NCBI RefSeq assembly: GCF_020194955.2
Contig: NZ_JAFCIY020000036.1
Coordinates: forward strand, 1-64,000
Origin: Desulfuromonas sp. CSMB_57
GTDB lineage: Bacteria; Desulfobacterota; Desulfuromonadia; Desulfuromonadales; Syntrophotaleaceae
DNA length: 64,000 nt
Direction: 5' to 3'
Within the stretch, counting starts at the first letter, position 1. The number at the start of each line of letters is the position of its first letter. The notes beneath the pieces were generated by a model. It had not been told where the DNA came from and did not search any database. It was given only the letters and a program-made list of their open reading frames with translations. This document shows, piece after piece, positions 44,500 to 53,679 of the stretch. The position numbers and the translations under genes are program-made.

Positions 44500-46815
44500 A
44501 TGGCAGCCTATATCAAAGGTTTTGACGACAACAATCAGCGCATCTCCACCCAGCAACTGCTGCAGAAGATATATGCCGCCCTGGAAGCGGGAGAGACCGA
44601 ATTCGAAGTGTTGGCCTCGGGCCATCACGACATCGGCGGCCCGCTCTGGACCTCGGACGGCACGCCCCTGAAGTTCACGGTCCAGAATCCGGGACAGCGG
44701 GTCGGTGCCTTCGGCCTCGAGGGTACGGAAATCGTCATCAACGGTCCGGCGCCGGCCGATGTCGGCTGGCTCAACGCCGGCGCCACGGTGGTTCTCAAGG
44801 GCGACGGCGGCGACACCACCGCCCACTGCGCCGCCAGCGGCAAGATCTACGTCGCCGGCCGCGGCGGCACCCGCACCGGCTCGCTGATGAAGCACGACCC
44901 GTCCTATGCGCCGCCGGAGTTGTGGATCCTGAAAAACACCGGTTCCTTCTCCTTCGAGTTCATGGGCGGCGGCATCGGCGTGGTATGCGGCGTCGACAGC
45001 GAGCAGTTTGAATCGGTGCTCGGCGACCGCGGCTGCGTCGGCATGGTCGGCGGCACCATCTACGTTCGCGGGCCGGTCAAGGGGCTGTCCAATGACGTCT
45101 GGCTGCTCGATCTCGATGAAGGTGACCGGGAATTTCTCACCACCAACATGCCCGTCTTCCTGGGCAAGATCGACAAGTCGCAGTTGCTGGCGGAACTGAC
45201 GGATTTTTCCCAGTGGAAGAAGATCGTCGCCAAGACCTACCAGGAGCGTCAGACCGTCGAGCGCATCACTTTGCGCGAATTCCGCCTCGGCAAATGGGTG
45301 GAAGGCGGCATCTTCGGCGATGTGGTCAGCGACGACTACGATCTGGTGGCGGGCTTCGTCAACACCGGCGACGGTCGGTTGAAAATCCCCCACTGGCAGA
45401 ACAAATCCTACGCGGCCCCCTGCCAGGCGTCCTGCCCGACGGGCATCCCGACCCAGGACCGCATTCGCCTGCTGCGCGAAGGCAAGACCCAGGAGGCCCT
45501 GGAGCTGGTGTTGAACTTTTCGCCGTTTCCGGCCAGCGTCTGCGGCCAGGTCTGTCCGAATCTCTGCATGGATGCCTGCAGCCGCCGCCATCTCGACCAT
45601 CCGGTAGCCATGAAGGAACTCGGCCGCCTGTCCCAGGACGCCGCGGCCCCGGCCCTGCAGCCTGCCACGGGGAAAACCGTGGCCGTCATCGGCGGCGGCC
45701 CCGCCGGCCTCTCGGCGGCCTGGCAGTTGGCCCTGCGCGGTCACAGCGTCACCCTCTACGAGGGCGATGAGGAAGTCGGCGGCAAGCTGCGTCAGGTCAT
45801 CCCCACGGATCGTCTGCCGCGGGAAGTGCTCAACGCCGAAATCGAGCGCATCAAGCAGATCGGCGTCGACATCCGCACCGGGCACCAGATCGATCGCGCT
45901 GCCTTTGACGCCATCCGCGGGGAAAACGACGCCGTGGTCATCGCCACCGGCGCCCACAACCCGGTGGTCATTCCCTTCCCCGGCCACGAACGGCTGGTCA
46001 AGGGCCTCGATTTTCTCAAGGAGATCAACGCCGGCCGGCAGCCCCAGGTCGGCCGCAAGGTAGTGGTCATCGGCGCCGGCAACGCCGGCATGGACGTGGC
46101 CCTCGGCGCCTACGCCATGGGCGCCCAACAGGTGACGGCCATCGACGTGCAGCGTCCGGCCGCCTACAAGAAGGAGATCGATCATTTCGAAGGCCTCGGC
46201 GGTCGCATCGAATGGCCGGTCTTCACCGAGCGCATCTCCGAACAAGGACTGCACACCAAGGACGGCCGTCTCATCGAGGCGGACATGGTCATTATCGCCA
46301 TCGGCGAACGGCCCGACCTGTCCTACGTGCCGCGGGAGTGGCTCACCGAGCGCGGCATGATGAATGTCGACGACTGTTGGCAGTCGAAGCAGGCTCCCGG
46401 CGTTTTCGCCCTGGGCGATACCATCAAGCCCGGCTTGCTGACCCATGCCATCGGCAGCGGCCGCGAGGTGTCCGAGTACATCGACGACTTCCTGGGCGGC
46501 CGCGAACTGGTCGCCAAGAAACAGCCCGAGATGATCCCCCAGTGGAAACTCCACAAGGAGTCCTTCCAGGCCCGCAACCGCGGCCGCTTCAAGGTCACCG
46601 ACGCCTGCGAAGAAGCCAACCGCTGCATCAGCTGCGGCACCTGCCGCGACTGCTCCCTGTGCCTGGAAACCTGCCCCGAAGGGGCCATCATCCGCCAGGA
46701 AAAACTTGACGGCTCCTACGAATACGTCGCCGACGAGCAGTACTGCATCGGCTGCGGCCTGTGCGCCGGCATCTGTCCCTGCGGCGTCTGGGCCATGGAG
46801 AAAACCATTTTATAA
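44500..46815 (+). CDS. fusion of glutamate synthase GXGXG domain, GltD-like FAD/NAD(P) reductase and ferredoxin
   Basis: A 771-residue fusion. Residues about 1-250 are the right-handed GXGXG helix of GltB (VGAFGLEGTEIVINGPAP, KGDGGDTTAHCAASGKIYVA). From about 300 the GltD-type subunit begins: a cysteine-rich helical domain (CQASCPTGIPTQDRI; CGQVCPNLCMDAC), FAD site GGGPAGLSAAW, NAD(P) site GAGNAGMDVALGA and GDTIKPGLLTHAIGSG. The C-terminus has two more [4Fe-4S] motifs (CISCGTCRDCSLC; CIGCGLCAGIC). It would bring NAD(P)H or ferredoxin electrons to the FMN subunit. AAGGAGG precedes the ATG. Splitting amidotransferase and FMN parts while joining GXGXG with GltD is uncommon. Confidence 0.9.
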   Translation: MAAYIKGFDDNNQRISTQQLLQKIYAALEAGETEFEVLASGHHDIGGPLWTSDGTPLKFTVQNPGQRVGAFGLEGTEIVINGPAPADVGWLNAGATVVLKGDGGDTTAHCAASGKIYVAGRGGTRTGSLMKHDPSYAPPELWILKNTGSFSFEFMGGGIGVVCGVDSEQFESVLGDRGCVGMVGGTIYVRGPVKGLSNDVWLLDLDEGDREFLTTNMPVFLGKIDKSQLLAELTDFSQWKKIVAKTYQERQTVERITLREFRLGKWVEGGIFGDVVSDDYDLVAGFVNTGDGRLKIPHWQNKSYAAPCQASCPTGIPTQDRIRLLREGKTQEALELVLNFSPFPASVCGQVCPNLCMDACSRRHLDHPVAMKELGRLSQDAAAPALQPATGKTVAVIGGGPAGLSAAWQLALRGHSVTLYEGDEEVGGKLRQVIPTDRLPREVLNAEIERIKQIGVDIRTGHQIDRAAFDAIRGENDAVVIATGAHNPVVIPFPGHERLVKGLDFLKEINAGRQPQVGRKVVVIGAGNAGMDVALGAYAMGAQQVTAIDVQRPAAYKKEIDHFEGLGGRIEWPVFTERISEQGLHTKDGRLIEADMVIIAIGERPDLSYVPREWLTERGMMNVDDCWQSKQAPGVFALGDTIKPGLLTHAIGSGREVSEYIDDFLGGRELVAKKQPEMIPQWKLHKESFQARNRGRFKVTDACEEANRCISCGTCRDCSLCLETCPEGAIIRQEKLDGSYEYVADEQYCIGCGLCAGICPCGVWAMEKTIL

Positions 46816-46870
46816 CCGCTTCCTCGCGTCCCACTGACGCACTGTCATATCCCACAAGCGCGCACCAGGA

Positions 46871-46909
46871 CAAAGGCGGAACCGAAAGGTTCCGCCTTTG
46901 TCTTTCCGC
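46871..46909 (+). terminator. terminator of the glutamate synthase operon
   Basis: A 13-base-pair stem from C46871 to G46900, AAAGGCGGAACC pairing with GGTTCCGCCTTT around a GAAA tetraloop, then TCTTT. A-rich on the other side is lacking, so it is mainly a rightward terminator. Confidence 0.85.
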
Positions 46910-46990
46910 CAACCACCATACCAGCTGTAATTTGACGATTTATTCTGATGATTTGCCAGACAACCTGGATCCCGAGCACATGAAGAACCA

Positions 46991-47017
46991 AAAAAAATCC
47001 CCTCCGCCAGGGAGGGG
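46991..47017 (-). terminator. terminator of the outer-membrane protein gene
   Basis: On the minus strand CCCCTCC pairs with GGAGGGG (47017-46999), then ATTTTTTT (46998-46991). It lies 44 bases downstream of the stop at 47061. The plus and minus transcripts therefore end back to back here. Confidence 0.88.
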
Positions 47018-47060
47018 AAAATCTCGCAGATTGGTGGGGTTAGATCATGCAAGGATTTTT

Positions 47061-47933
47061 TCAGAAAAAATAGGCGAAGCGGGCTTGAATCGACTTGGTC
47101 TCGATGCCGCTTTTGACAGAAAAGTCATCCCGGTATTGCAGCAACAACTGGTAATTGTCGCCGATACCGAAAGCGGAGGTAAACATCAGGGCATGGTTGT
47201 CCTGATCGTCCCGCTGATCGATGCCGTCGATCTTGGTTTCACCACCGTTGCTGTAGAAATAGCTCAGGCCGAGCCACCAGCGCTTGGTGATGTCGTAGCT
47301 GACGTGCACTTCAGCGCCGTAGAGAGGATCCTGTTTTTTAGTCACCATTTCCGTCCCGGTCCAATAGTCGTCATTATCGCCAAAGACGGTGACATGCCCG
47401 ACCAGATCCAGGTAAAGCGGGCCGAAGCCCTTGACCAACCCCAGTTCGTTTTTCACGGCCCAGCGGTTTGCCCCCAGGTTGAGAGCACGCTTTTTACTGT
47501 ATTCACCGATGGGCAGGGTAAAGTACGGCGTCCAGCCGAACCACAGCTGTTTTTCCGGGTTGTTGACGAACCAAGTGGTCATGAGCAGCACCGGATCGGC
47601 GATGCCGGAACTTGAAAAGCTGTTACCACCGACGCCTGCACCATCCACGCTGGCTTCCCCGGCAATAATCAAAGCCTGGGGATCGACCACGAAAGGCCCC
47701 AGATTGGTGTAATATACCGGGCGGAAAATGACGATGTTCTGACTGAGATTGAAATCGCTTGAAACAACTTGGTCATCGACCTTCAGGCGGTGCCCGGTCG
47801 TGTGCTGCAGATAGGTGCAGAACAGGAAAGAGCCGGCCGGCAACGGGATGTAATCCCTGGGGTCCGTCGCCCCGACCAGATCGGGCAGAAAGAAGCTGCC
47901 CAGCAGAATGCCGATCAGTAAGGTTTTTTTCAT
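47061..47933 (-). CDS. outer-membrane beta-barrel protein, MetA-pathway/phenol-degradation type (PF13557-like)
   Basis: A 290-residue exported protein. Signal peptide MKKTLLIGILLGSFF..LVGA, then alternating beta strands ending in ARFAYFF with a C-terminal Phe, as for outer-membrane barrels. The pattern resembles the family called putative MetA-pathway of phenol degradation; the real role of such barrels is uptake of hydrophobic or aromatic solutes and is mostly untested. The start at 47933 has GGGGAGG 8 bases upstream. It is 172 bases downstream of adh, behind adh's terminator, so it probably has its own promoter. The substrate may be an alcohol or aldehyde handled by the dehydrogenase; this is inference. 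Confidence 0.78.
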   Translation of the reverse strand: MKKTLLIGILLGSFFLPDLVGATDPRDYIPLPAGSFLFCTYLQHTTGHRLKVDDQVVSSDFNLSQNIVIFRPVYYTNLGPFVVDPQALIIAGEASVDGAGVGGNSFSSSGIADPVLLMTTWFVNNPEKQLWFGWTPYFTLPIGEYSKKRALNLGANRWAVKNELGLVKGFGPLYLDLVGHVTVFGDNDDYWTGTEMVTKKQDPLYGAEVHVSYDITKRWWLGLSYFYSNGGETKIDGIDQRDDQDNHALMFTSAFGIGDNYQLLLQYRDDFSVKSGIETKSIQARFAYFF

Positions 47934-48072
47934 ATACCTGCCTCCCCAATACCCCAGACGGGGCAATGATTGATGCATTGAAATCACCTGCGGCAGCCCT
48001 TCCGCCCGTTTACGGCTGCCGCCCCCGGGTCCCTCGGCGTCAAGCCAAGGCTCCGCCCCGGACTGGAAAGAC

Positions 48073-48098
48073 GGGGCGCCCCTCGCTGGCGACGCCCC
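48073..48098 (-). terminator. possible terminator of the alcohol dehydrogenase gene
   Basis: On the minus strand GGGGCG (48098-48093) pairs with CGCCCC (48078-48073), followed by GTCTTT. It is directly behind the stop at 48106. The T-run is short. Confidence 0.55.
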
Positions 48099-48105
48099 GC
48101 CGAAC

Positions 48106-49275
48106 TTACATGGCCTTTTTATACAAGCCGACAATATCCTCGAGCTTGACGCTGCGGGGGTTGAACAGGGTACAAACATCCTTAAGGGCATTTTCAGCCA
48201 TAAAAGGTATGTCTTTTTCGGTGACCCCTATTTCCGCCAGACCGGCCGGAATACCAATGTCCCGGGAAAGGCGACGAATGGCTGCCACGGCTTTCTCGGC
48301 GGCCTCCATGACGCTCAAGCCCGAGATATCTTCGCCCAGCAACTCCGCCACCCTGGCATATTTCTCGGCATTGGCCATAAGGTTGAATTCGCACACAACC
48401 GGCAGGCAGATGGCGTTGCAGACACCGTGCGGCTTACCCAGCAGACTGCCGGGCTGATGGGCCATGGAATGGACGATGCCGAGGCCGGCGCTGTTAAAAG
48501 CCATACCGGCGAGATACTCGGCGTAAGCCATGGCATCGCGGGCTTCCATGTCGGAGCCATTGGCCACCGCCTTGCGCAACCATTTGCCAATCAGGGTTAT
48601 CGCCTGGATGGCGCAGGCATCGGTGATGGGATTGGACAGCAGCGTGGTCACATAGGCTTCAACGGCATGGGTCAGGGCATCCATGCCGGTGGCGGCGGTC
48701 AACGCCGGCGGCAGGCCGAGCATCAGAGCGGGATCGTTGATGGCGACGTCGGCAGTCAGGCGGGCATCGGCAAAAATCATCTTAACGTGGGTATCGGTAT
48801 TGGTGACGACCGCGAATCGAGTCATTTCACTGGCGGTTCCGGCGGTCGTATTGATCGAAATATAGGGCGGCAGATCGGCCTGCAGGGTATCGATGCCGGC
48901 CCAGTCGCGAATATCCCCGCCGCTGGTAGCCATGATACCCATGCCTTTGCCGCAGTCGTGGGAGCTGCCACCACCGAAGGTAATCAGCAGATCGCAGCCG
49001 TTCTCTTTCCACGCTTTCAAACAGTCACGTACATTGATATCGGTAGGGTTGGGTTCGGCACCGTCGAAGACCGCCACCTGCAGGCCGGCCTGTTCGAGAT
49101 AGCCCTTCACCGTATCGACCATGCCGAGCTTCACCAGACCGACATCGGTAACGATCAGGGCCTTGGTGCCGCCAAGCACTTTCGCCTGCTTGCCAATTTC
49201 CTTTACAGCTCCATTACCGAGCAAGGAAGTGGTAGGCATGAAAAACCCATAAACCTGTTCTGCCATTACGCCCAT
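48106..49275 (-). CDS. iron-containing alcohol dehydrogenase
   Basis: A 389-residue group III alcohol dehydrogenase. FGGGSSHDCGKG is the NAD(P) motif, and TAGTASEMTRF, GMDALTHAVEAYV and MAHQPGSLLGKPHGVCNA carry the Asp and His residues that bind Fe(II). It interconverts primary alcohols or diols and aldehydes. In fermenting Pelobacter-like bacteria such enzymes make or use ethanol or 1,3-propanediol. The start at 49275 has GGAGAGG upstream; ATG at 49266 is an alternative. A sigma-54 promoter at 49400-49415 precedes it, and a sigma-54 activator gene lies 460 bases upstream. Confidence 0.92.
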   Translation of the reverse strand: MGVMAEQVYGFFMPTTSLLGNGAVKEIGKQAKVLGGTKALIVTDVGLVKLGMVDTVKGYLEQAGLQVAVFDGAEPNPTDINVRDCLKAWKENGCDLLITFGGGSSHDCGKGMGIMATSGGDIRDWAGIDTLQADLPPYISINTTAGTASEMTRFAVVTNTDTHVKMIFADARLTADVAINDPALMLGLPPALTAATGMDALTHAVEAYVTTLLSNPITDACAIQAITLIGKWLRKAVANGSDMEARDAMAYAEYLAGMAFNSAGLGIVHSMAHQPGSLLGKPHGVCNAICLPVVCEFNLMANAEKYARVAELLGEDISGLSVMEAAEKAVAAIRRLSRDIGIPAGLAEIGVTEKDIPFMAENALKDVCTLFNPRSVKLEDIVGLYKKAM

Positions 49276-49399
49276 AATGCACCTCTCCTTCCCTCGTCGA
49301 GGGGTTGAATACATGCCGATGCTGACGACATGAAATGATAGAACCCGGTTTTCGGACACCTCGAAATCGCTGGCCGAATCCGGCACTGTCGGAGAACAG

Positions 49400-49415
49400 A
49401 GCAGGGACCGTACCA
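49400..49415 (-). promoter_or_regulatory. sigma-54 promoter of the alcohol dehydrogenase gene
   Basis: On the minus strand TGGTAC (49415-49410), GGTCC, CTGCT (49404-49400). Spacing of the -24 GG and -12 GC is correct; the first T of TTGC is C. The leader is about 113 bases. The rest of 49276-49735 holds no gene. Confidence 0.62.
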
Positions 49416-49735
49416 AAAACCGTAAACATAAAAAAGGTAGTTATTTCGAAATGTTAAGTATATGACCCGGGAGACGTTCGCCCCCGGAGGGTGCAATGTT
49501 CCACCCTGCCCAAAAGACAAAAACTGGGTTCTACTTATAATGGCCAGGCAAAAGGCAAGGTCAGAGAAGGTTGGCTTGGGATGAAAGAAAAATTGATGAA
49601 ATGCAAGATGGGTTTATGCGGAGCAGAGTAGTTTCGAATTTTCAGCCTAGTGTCCCACGGAAAACGCAGAAAAGGATTTATTTGGGCCTGGCAGAGGACC
49701 GAATTCAAAATTTGGCTTACTTGGCAGCACCAGCC

Positions 49736-51157
49736 TTAGCCGTGCCCCGCTTGCCGCTTCAAGCGCTGGTTGAGGGCCTGACGCGAAATGCCCAGGAGGT
49801 TGGAGGCAATCCCCTGGTTGCCCTTGGCAAGATTCATCGCTGCGGATACCAGCAAGACATCGACTTCTTTGAGGGTGGGAAAACGCCCGAAAAAATTTCG
49901 CAGTCGCTCTCCGTCGGGCAGGTCCGGATCAACGCCGGGTGTCTGCTTCACGTGCTCGCGGCAGATGATGTTTTTAATGCTGTCCATGGAAAGAATACCG
50001 GATTGATGCCGGGCCACGGCATCAAAGATCATCGCTTGCAGTTCCCGCACATTCCCGGGAAAGGCATAAGTGCTGAGGAGGCGCAGCAGTTCCGGATTGG
50101 ATACCGGCGGTTTCTTTTGAAATTCCCGGGCCGCCTGGCTCATAAAGTACTCGAGCAGAAAGGGGATATCCTCTTTTCGCTCCCGCAACGGCGGAATATG
50201 GACATGGTGAGCGCATAGCCGGTAGTAAAGGTCGCTGCGAAAGCGTTCCTTGGCCATCATCTGCTGCAAATTTTTGTTGGTCGCAACCACCACTCGGGCA
50301 TCGCTTTTACGCGGCACATCCGAGCCAATGGGGTAATACTCCCCCTCCTGCAGCAAACGCAACAGCTTGACCTGGGAAGCTTCCTTCAAATCGCCGAATT
50401 CATCCAGAAACAGCGTACCGCCCGCAGCCTGTGAAATCAGCCCCGCCCGTGGGCGCTCGGCCCCGGTAAACGCGCCCCGCTCATGCCCGAACAGAGTATC
50501 CGAAAACAGGTTGTCATCCAAACCGGCGACATTGACACACACCAACTTACCAGGCAGAACGCTGAGTTTGTGGATGGCCGAGGCAAACATTTCCTTGCCA
50601 ACACCGGTCTCCCCGGTAATGAGGATGGGCTGCCTGGAACGGGCCACAACCTCCATATAACGGAAAATGGCCATCATCTTCTTACTGCTGGTGATGATCG
50701 GCGCAAAAACTTCAGGATGTTCCAGTTGGTCGGAAAGCAGGTGTTCCTTGAGCAGATGGACCTCATTGCGCAGACTGCACAATTCAAGGGTGCGCTGCAC
50801 ACTGGTGATGAAGCGGGTTCTATCCACGGGTTTTACCAGGTAATCATGGGCCCCGGCCTTCATGCATTGCACCGCTAGATCCAGTTCATCGCTGGCGGTC
50901 ATGACCAATACCGGAATATGGGGATATTTTCGAGCAATCTCCATCAGCAGTTCCAGTCCGGAAACATGCGGCATAAAGAGATCTAGAACAATCACCCCAA
51001 AATTACGCTTGGCCAGCAGCGGCATAACCAGGCGGCTGTCATCGCACGTTTCAACTTCGCGGATTCCGGCACTGCGCAAGGTGGTGCGGGAACCGAGCAG
51101 GATATTGGGTTCATCGTCGACCAGCAAAACGGACAGATTATCGCACGCAGGCAACAT
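49736..51157 (-). CDS. sigma-54-dependent response regulator (NtrC family)
   Basis: A 473-residue activator. The receiver domain has Asp14, Asp15 and phosphoacceptor Asp59 (VIVLDLFMPH) and Lys109 (LVKPVD). The AAA+ domain has Walker A GETGVGKE (182-189), GAFTGA (228-233) for sigma-54 contact, and Walker B GGTLFLDEFGD. The C-terminus is a Fis-type HTH (GNQGIASNLLGISRQALNQRL). The start at 51157 has GAGGA. It lies between pta and adh, both with sigma-54 promoters, so it is the likely activator; the partner kinase may be the PAS kinase at 55236-58001. Confidence 0.93.
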   Translation of the reverse strand: MLPACDNLSVLLVDDEPNILLGSRTTLRSAGIREVETCDDSRLVMPLLAKRNFGVIVLDLFMPHVSGLELLMEIARKYPHIPVLVMTASDELDLAVQCMKAGAHDYLVKPVDRTRFITSVQRTLELCSLRNEVHLLKEHLLSDQLEHPEVFAPIITSSKKMMAIFRYMEVVARSRQPILITGETGVGKEMFASAIHKLSVLPGKLVCVNVAGLDDNLFSDTLFGHERGAFTGAERPRAGLISQAAGGTLFLDEFGDLKEASQVKLLRLLQEGEYYPIGSDVPRKSDARVVVATNKNLQQMMAKERFRSDLYYRLCAHHVHIPPLRERKEDIPFLLEYFMSQAAREFQKKPPVSNPELLRLLSTYAFPGNVRELQAMIFDAVARHQSGILSMDSIKNIICREHVKQTPGVDPDLPDGERLRNFFGRFPTLKEVDVLLVSAAMNLAKGNQGIASNLLGISRQALNQRLKRQAGHG

Positions 51158-51294
51158 GCTTTCCTCGCCTTCCAGAAAAAGAAGAGGGCTATTTAAGACA
51201 TCATGTTTTCCGGCCATCGCCGGCATCAAAAGCAATATACCTGTGATGGTCGAATTTGGCCAGCATACCACGCCGGCTTCGGACCTTCGCAGAT

Positions 51295-52296
51295 TCAGCC
51301 TTGCGCCTGAACGGCGGTCATGGCCACCGTGCTGACAATATCCTCCACCGTACAACCGCGCGACATATCGTTGAACGGTTTGGCCAGACCCTGCACCATC
51401 AGGCCGGCCACTTTGGCCCCGGCAATCCGCTCAGTCAGTTTATAGCCGATATTGCCCGCATTGAGGTCAGGAAATATCAAGGTGTTGGCACGGCCGGCAA
51501 CCAGCGAATCCGGTGCTTTCTGGGCCGCCACACCGGGCACCAGGGCCGCATCCAACTGCATTTCGCCATCGATGAGCAGATCCGGCGCCATCGCTCGGGC
51601 CATATCCGCGGCCTGTCGGATCCGGTCCACTTCTTCATGGCCGGCGCTGCCCATGGTGGAGAAGGACAGCATGGCAGCGCGCGCTTCCACCCCGAGCAGG
51701 CTGCGGCAGCTGCGCGCCGTGGTGACGGCGATTTCAGCCAGGGCCTGCGCATCGGGGCGGGGATTGACCACGCAATCGGCGAACAGCAGGGTGCCGTTTT
51801 CGCCCAATTCCGGATTCGGGGTCACCATCAGCATCACGGAAGAGACGGTACGGATGCCGGGGACGGTACCCACCACCTGCAAAGCCGCGCGCAACACGTC
51901 GCCGGTACTGTTGAAGGCTCCCGCCACAGCACCGTCGGCCTGTCCTGTGCGTACCATCATGGCCGCAAAATACAGCTGGTCAAGGGCCAGCAGCTGTTTG
52001 CGGGCGTCGTCCGCGGCAAGCCCCTTGTGGCGACGCAGGGCCACCAGCTCATCGACATACTCCTGCAACCGGGGACTGGCGGCGGGAGACAGGAGGGTTG
52101 TCCGGCTCAGATCCGCGCCCATCGCCGCGGCCCTGCTCCTCAGGGATTCGGGGTCACCGAGCAGAACGATACGGGCCAGTCCCTCGGCGGCAAGCTGCGC
52201 GGCAGCCAGCAGCATGCGATCATCATAACTTTCCGGCAACACGATGGTTCTCATCTGTCGACGGGCTTTTTCCTTGATATCGGCAATCAGGTCCAT
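51295..52296 (-). CDS. pta: phosphate acetyltransferase
   Basis: A 333-residue short-type phosphotransacetylase that converts acetyl-CoA and phosphate to acetyl phosphate and CoA. The motifs are TIVLPESYDDRMLLAA, DGAVAGAFNSTGDVLRAALQ (in parts), FSTMGSAGHEEVDR, and the C-terminal FPDLNAGNIGYKLTERI. The N-terminal regulatory domain of long Pta is absent. A phosphate butyryltransferase is less likely from the length and motifs but cannot be excluded. The start at 52296 has GAGGA 7 bases upstream and a sigma-54 promoter about 85 bases upstream. The kinase partner buk is in the preceding operon. Confidence 0.9.
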   Translation of the reverse strand: MDLIADIKEKARRQMRTIVLPESYDDRMLLAAAQLAAEGLARIVLLGDPESLRSRAAAMGADLSRTTLLSPAASPRLQEYVDELVALRRHKGLAADDARKQLLALDQLYFAAMMVRTGQADGAVAGAFNSTGDVLRAALQVVGTVPGIRTVSSVMLMVTPNPELGENGTLLFADCVVNPRPDAQALAEIAVTTARSCRSLLGVEARAAMLSFSTMGSAGHEEVDRIRQAADMARAMAPDLLIDGEMQLDAALVPGVAAQKAPDSLVAGRANTLIFPDLNAGNIGYKLTERIAGAKVAGLMVQGLAKPFNDMSRGCTVEDIVSTVAMTAVQAQG

Positions 52297-52377
52297 GTTG
52301 TTTTCCTCACTGGAATCAAAAATCAATCCATTTACGACAGCCATCCGCCGGACCATTTACTGATACGGCCTTCAATC

Positions 52378-52393
52378 AGCAGCGACCATGCCA
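52378..52393 (-). promoter_or_regulatory. sigma-54 promoter of pta
   Basis: On the minus strand TGGCAT (52393-52388), GGTCG, CTGCT (52382-52378). It has the same C-for-T change in the -12 box as the adh promoter. The AT-rich DNA at 52400-52450 upstream would suit bending. Otherwise 52297-52684 contains only the terminator at 52532-52567. Confidence 0.6.
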
Positions 52394-52531
52394 TTTCATC
52401 AAACTTAAAAAACTCATTTTATTTCATATATTTATCGAATTTTTAATAGGTTTTCCGGATACAAGGAGGTGCAACAAATCCGTCACTGGCAGGACATCTG
52501 AACTGCTCGCGTCCTGATGTGGGACTGGAAT

Positions 52532-52567
52532 GAAAAGCCCCGGTTCCTGCCCGAAGAACCGGGGGCT
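52532..52567 (-). terminator. terminator of the buk operon
   Basis: On the minus strand AGCCCCCGGTTC (52567-52556) pairs with GAACCGGGGCT (52546-52536), followed by TTTTCATT. It closes the transcript running from buk through the small HTH gene and separates it from pta. Confidence 0.8.
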
Positions 52568-52684
52568 CGCAGTCAGCGACCGCGTCAGACATAAAAGATC
52601 GGCAAACTCGGTTGTCTGAGACGGCCGGGAAACGGCATCTATTCCTTGGCCATATTCTCAATTTTTCAAGCCATGAAAAGCATA

Positions 52685-52903
52685 TCAGTTCATGCCTTGT
52701 GCTCCTGCGCCACAGCTATAGCGATCTTCAAAATCCCAATCAAATACTTTGGGAGAGTTTTGCAGAAAAAATTTCATCCAGCACCGATATTGCTCTTCCC
52801 GAATCCTGTATTCCTGACATATTTCCGGCACTGGTCGTCCGGATAAGCCTTCCAGCACAATAATGGCTTTGGTCGTCGAATCAAAAAACCTGTAAAAATC
52901 CAT
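52685..52903 (-). CDS. 72-residue helix-turn-helix protein like the N-terminus of IS3-type transposase OrfA
   Basis: A short protein whose central part (TTKAIIVLEGLSGRPVPEIC, then REEQYRCWMKFFLQN) matches the N-terminal HTH of IS3-family OrfA proteins. No leucine zipper and no OrfB follow, and no terminal repeats are seen around it. AAAGGTG precedes the ATG. It lies 50 bases after the acetate transporter in the buk operon, before the terminator. It may be a domesticated transposase domain used as a regulator, or simply an IS fragment that has kept an open frame. Confidence 0.65.
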   Translation of the reverse strand: MDFYRFFDSTTKAIIVLEGLSGRPVPEICQEYRIREEQYRCWMKFFLQNSPKVFDWDFEDRYSCGAGAQGMN

Positions 52904-52953
52904 TTTTCTCTACACCTTTGTTCATACCTGTTTGATTTCATGCGGTCATGAAG

Positions 52954-53589
52954 TTATCGAATCACTGGGCCAAGGGGCAGAACATTGCGACGGTAAAGCT
53001 CGTTGAGTACCTGGGCCAGTCCGGTATAGGCCGCACAAAGGCCGCACAAGATCCCCACGAACCCAATGGCCCCTTTGATGCTGTGGCTGTCCAACGCCTC
53101 GCCGAGGGCCAGCCCGAAAAAAAGCAGGATGGCGAGAAAAAAGGTGATCTGCAGCGCCCGATTAAGTCGGAAGGTTCCCACAAACATGGCTGAGGTGAAC
53201 GAACCCCAGATCACCAGGTAGGCAACCATGGAAGGGATTCCGGGGGCCTGACCGATACCGAGTTTCGGCAACGCCATCAGACCGATGAAGCTGAGCCAGA
53301 AAAGGCCATAGGATGTGAACACGGTGGTGGCGAAGGTGTTGTTTTTTCGCCACTCCATAATGCCTGCAAGGATCTGGGCGCAGCCGCCGTAGAAGATGCC
53401 CATGGCCAGAATCATGCTGTCGGTGGGAAACAATCCGACGATGTGCAGATTGACCAGCATGGTAGTCAGGCCGAAGCCGAACAGGCCCAGGGGTGCCGGA
53501 TTGGCCGTCGCGTCGGGGATGGCACAGAGAACCTCCATCGGCCCGGTGGACGGTTCCTTGCTCAGATGCATGGCTGGTACGGTTTTCAT
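52954..53589 (-). CDS. satP: acetate uptake transporter (GPR1/FUN34/YaaH family)
   Basis: A 211-residue membrane protein with six helices. The family signature NPAPLGLFGF begins helix 1, and FYGGCAQILAG and TSYGLFWLSF lie in later helices. SatP-type hexameric channels carry acetate and succinate. The start at 53589 has AGGAGG 8 bases upstream; the frame is open before it without a site. It sits 90 bases behind buk, consistent with import or export of the acid that the acyl-phosphate pathway uses. Confidence 0.9.
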   Translation of the reverse strand: MKTVPAMHLSKEPSTGPMEVLCAIPDATANPAPLGLFGFGLTTMLVNLHIVGLFPTDSMILAMGIFYGGCAQILAGIMEWRKNNTFATTVFTSYGLFWLSFIGLMALPKLGIGQAPGIPSMVAYLVIWGSFTSAMFVGTFRLNRALQITFFLAILLFFGLALGEALDSHSIKGAIGFVGILCGLCAAYTGLAQVLNELYRRNVLPLGPVIR

Positions 53590-53679
53590 ACGGATAACCT
53601 CCTGATATTGGTTTTGAATGATGAGCTTTCTGCCGCGGCTCGCTATGCAACACAGTTCCCGGGGACACCCCCGCAACCA

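Noticed and set aside
42788-46554. Long minus-strand open frames opposite the glutamate synthase genes
   Set aside because: They mirror the true genes, whose cofactor motifs are clear, and their sequences are low-complexity Gly/Ala/His/Arg.
49492-49507. Second sigma-54-like element (AGGGTGGAACATTGCA) upstream of adh
   Set aside because: The -24 half matches only GG; the element at 49400-49415 fits better and is closer to the gene.
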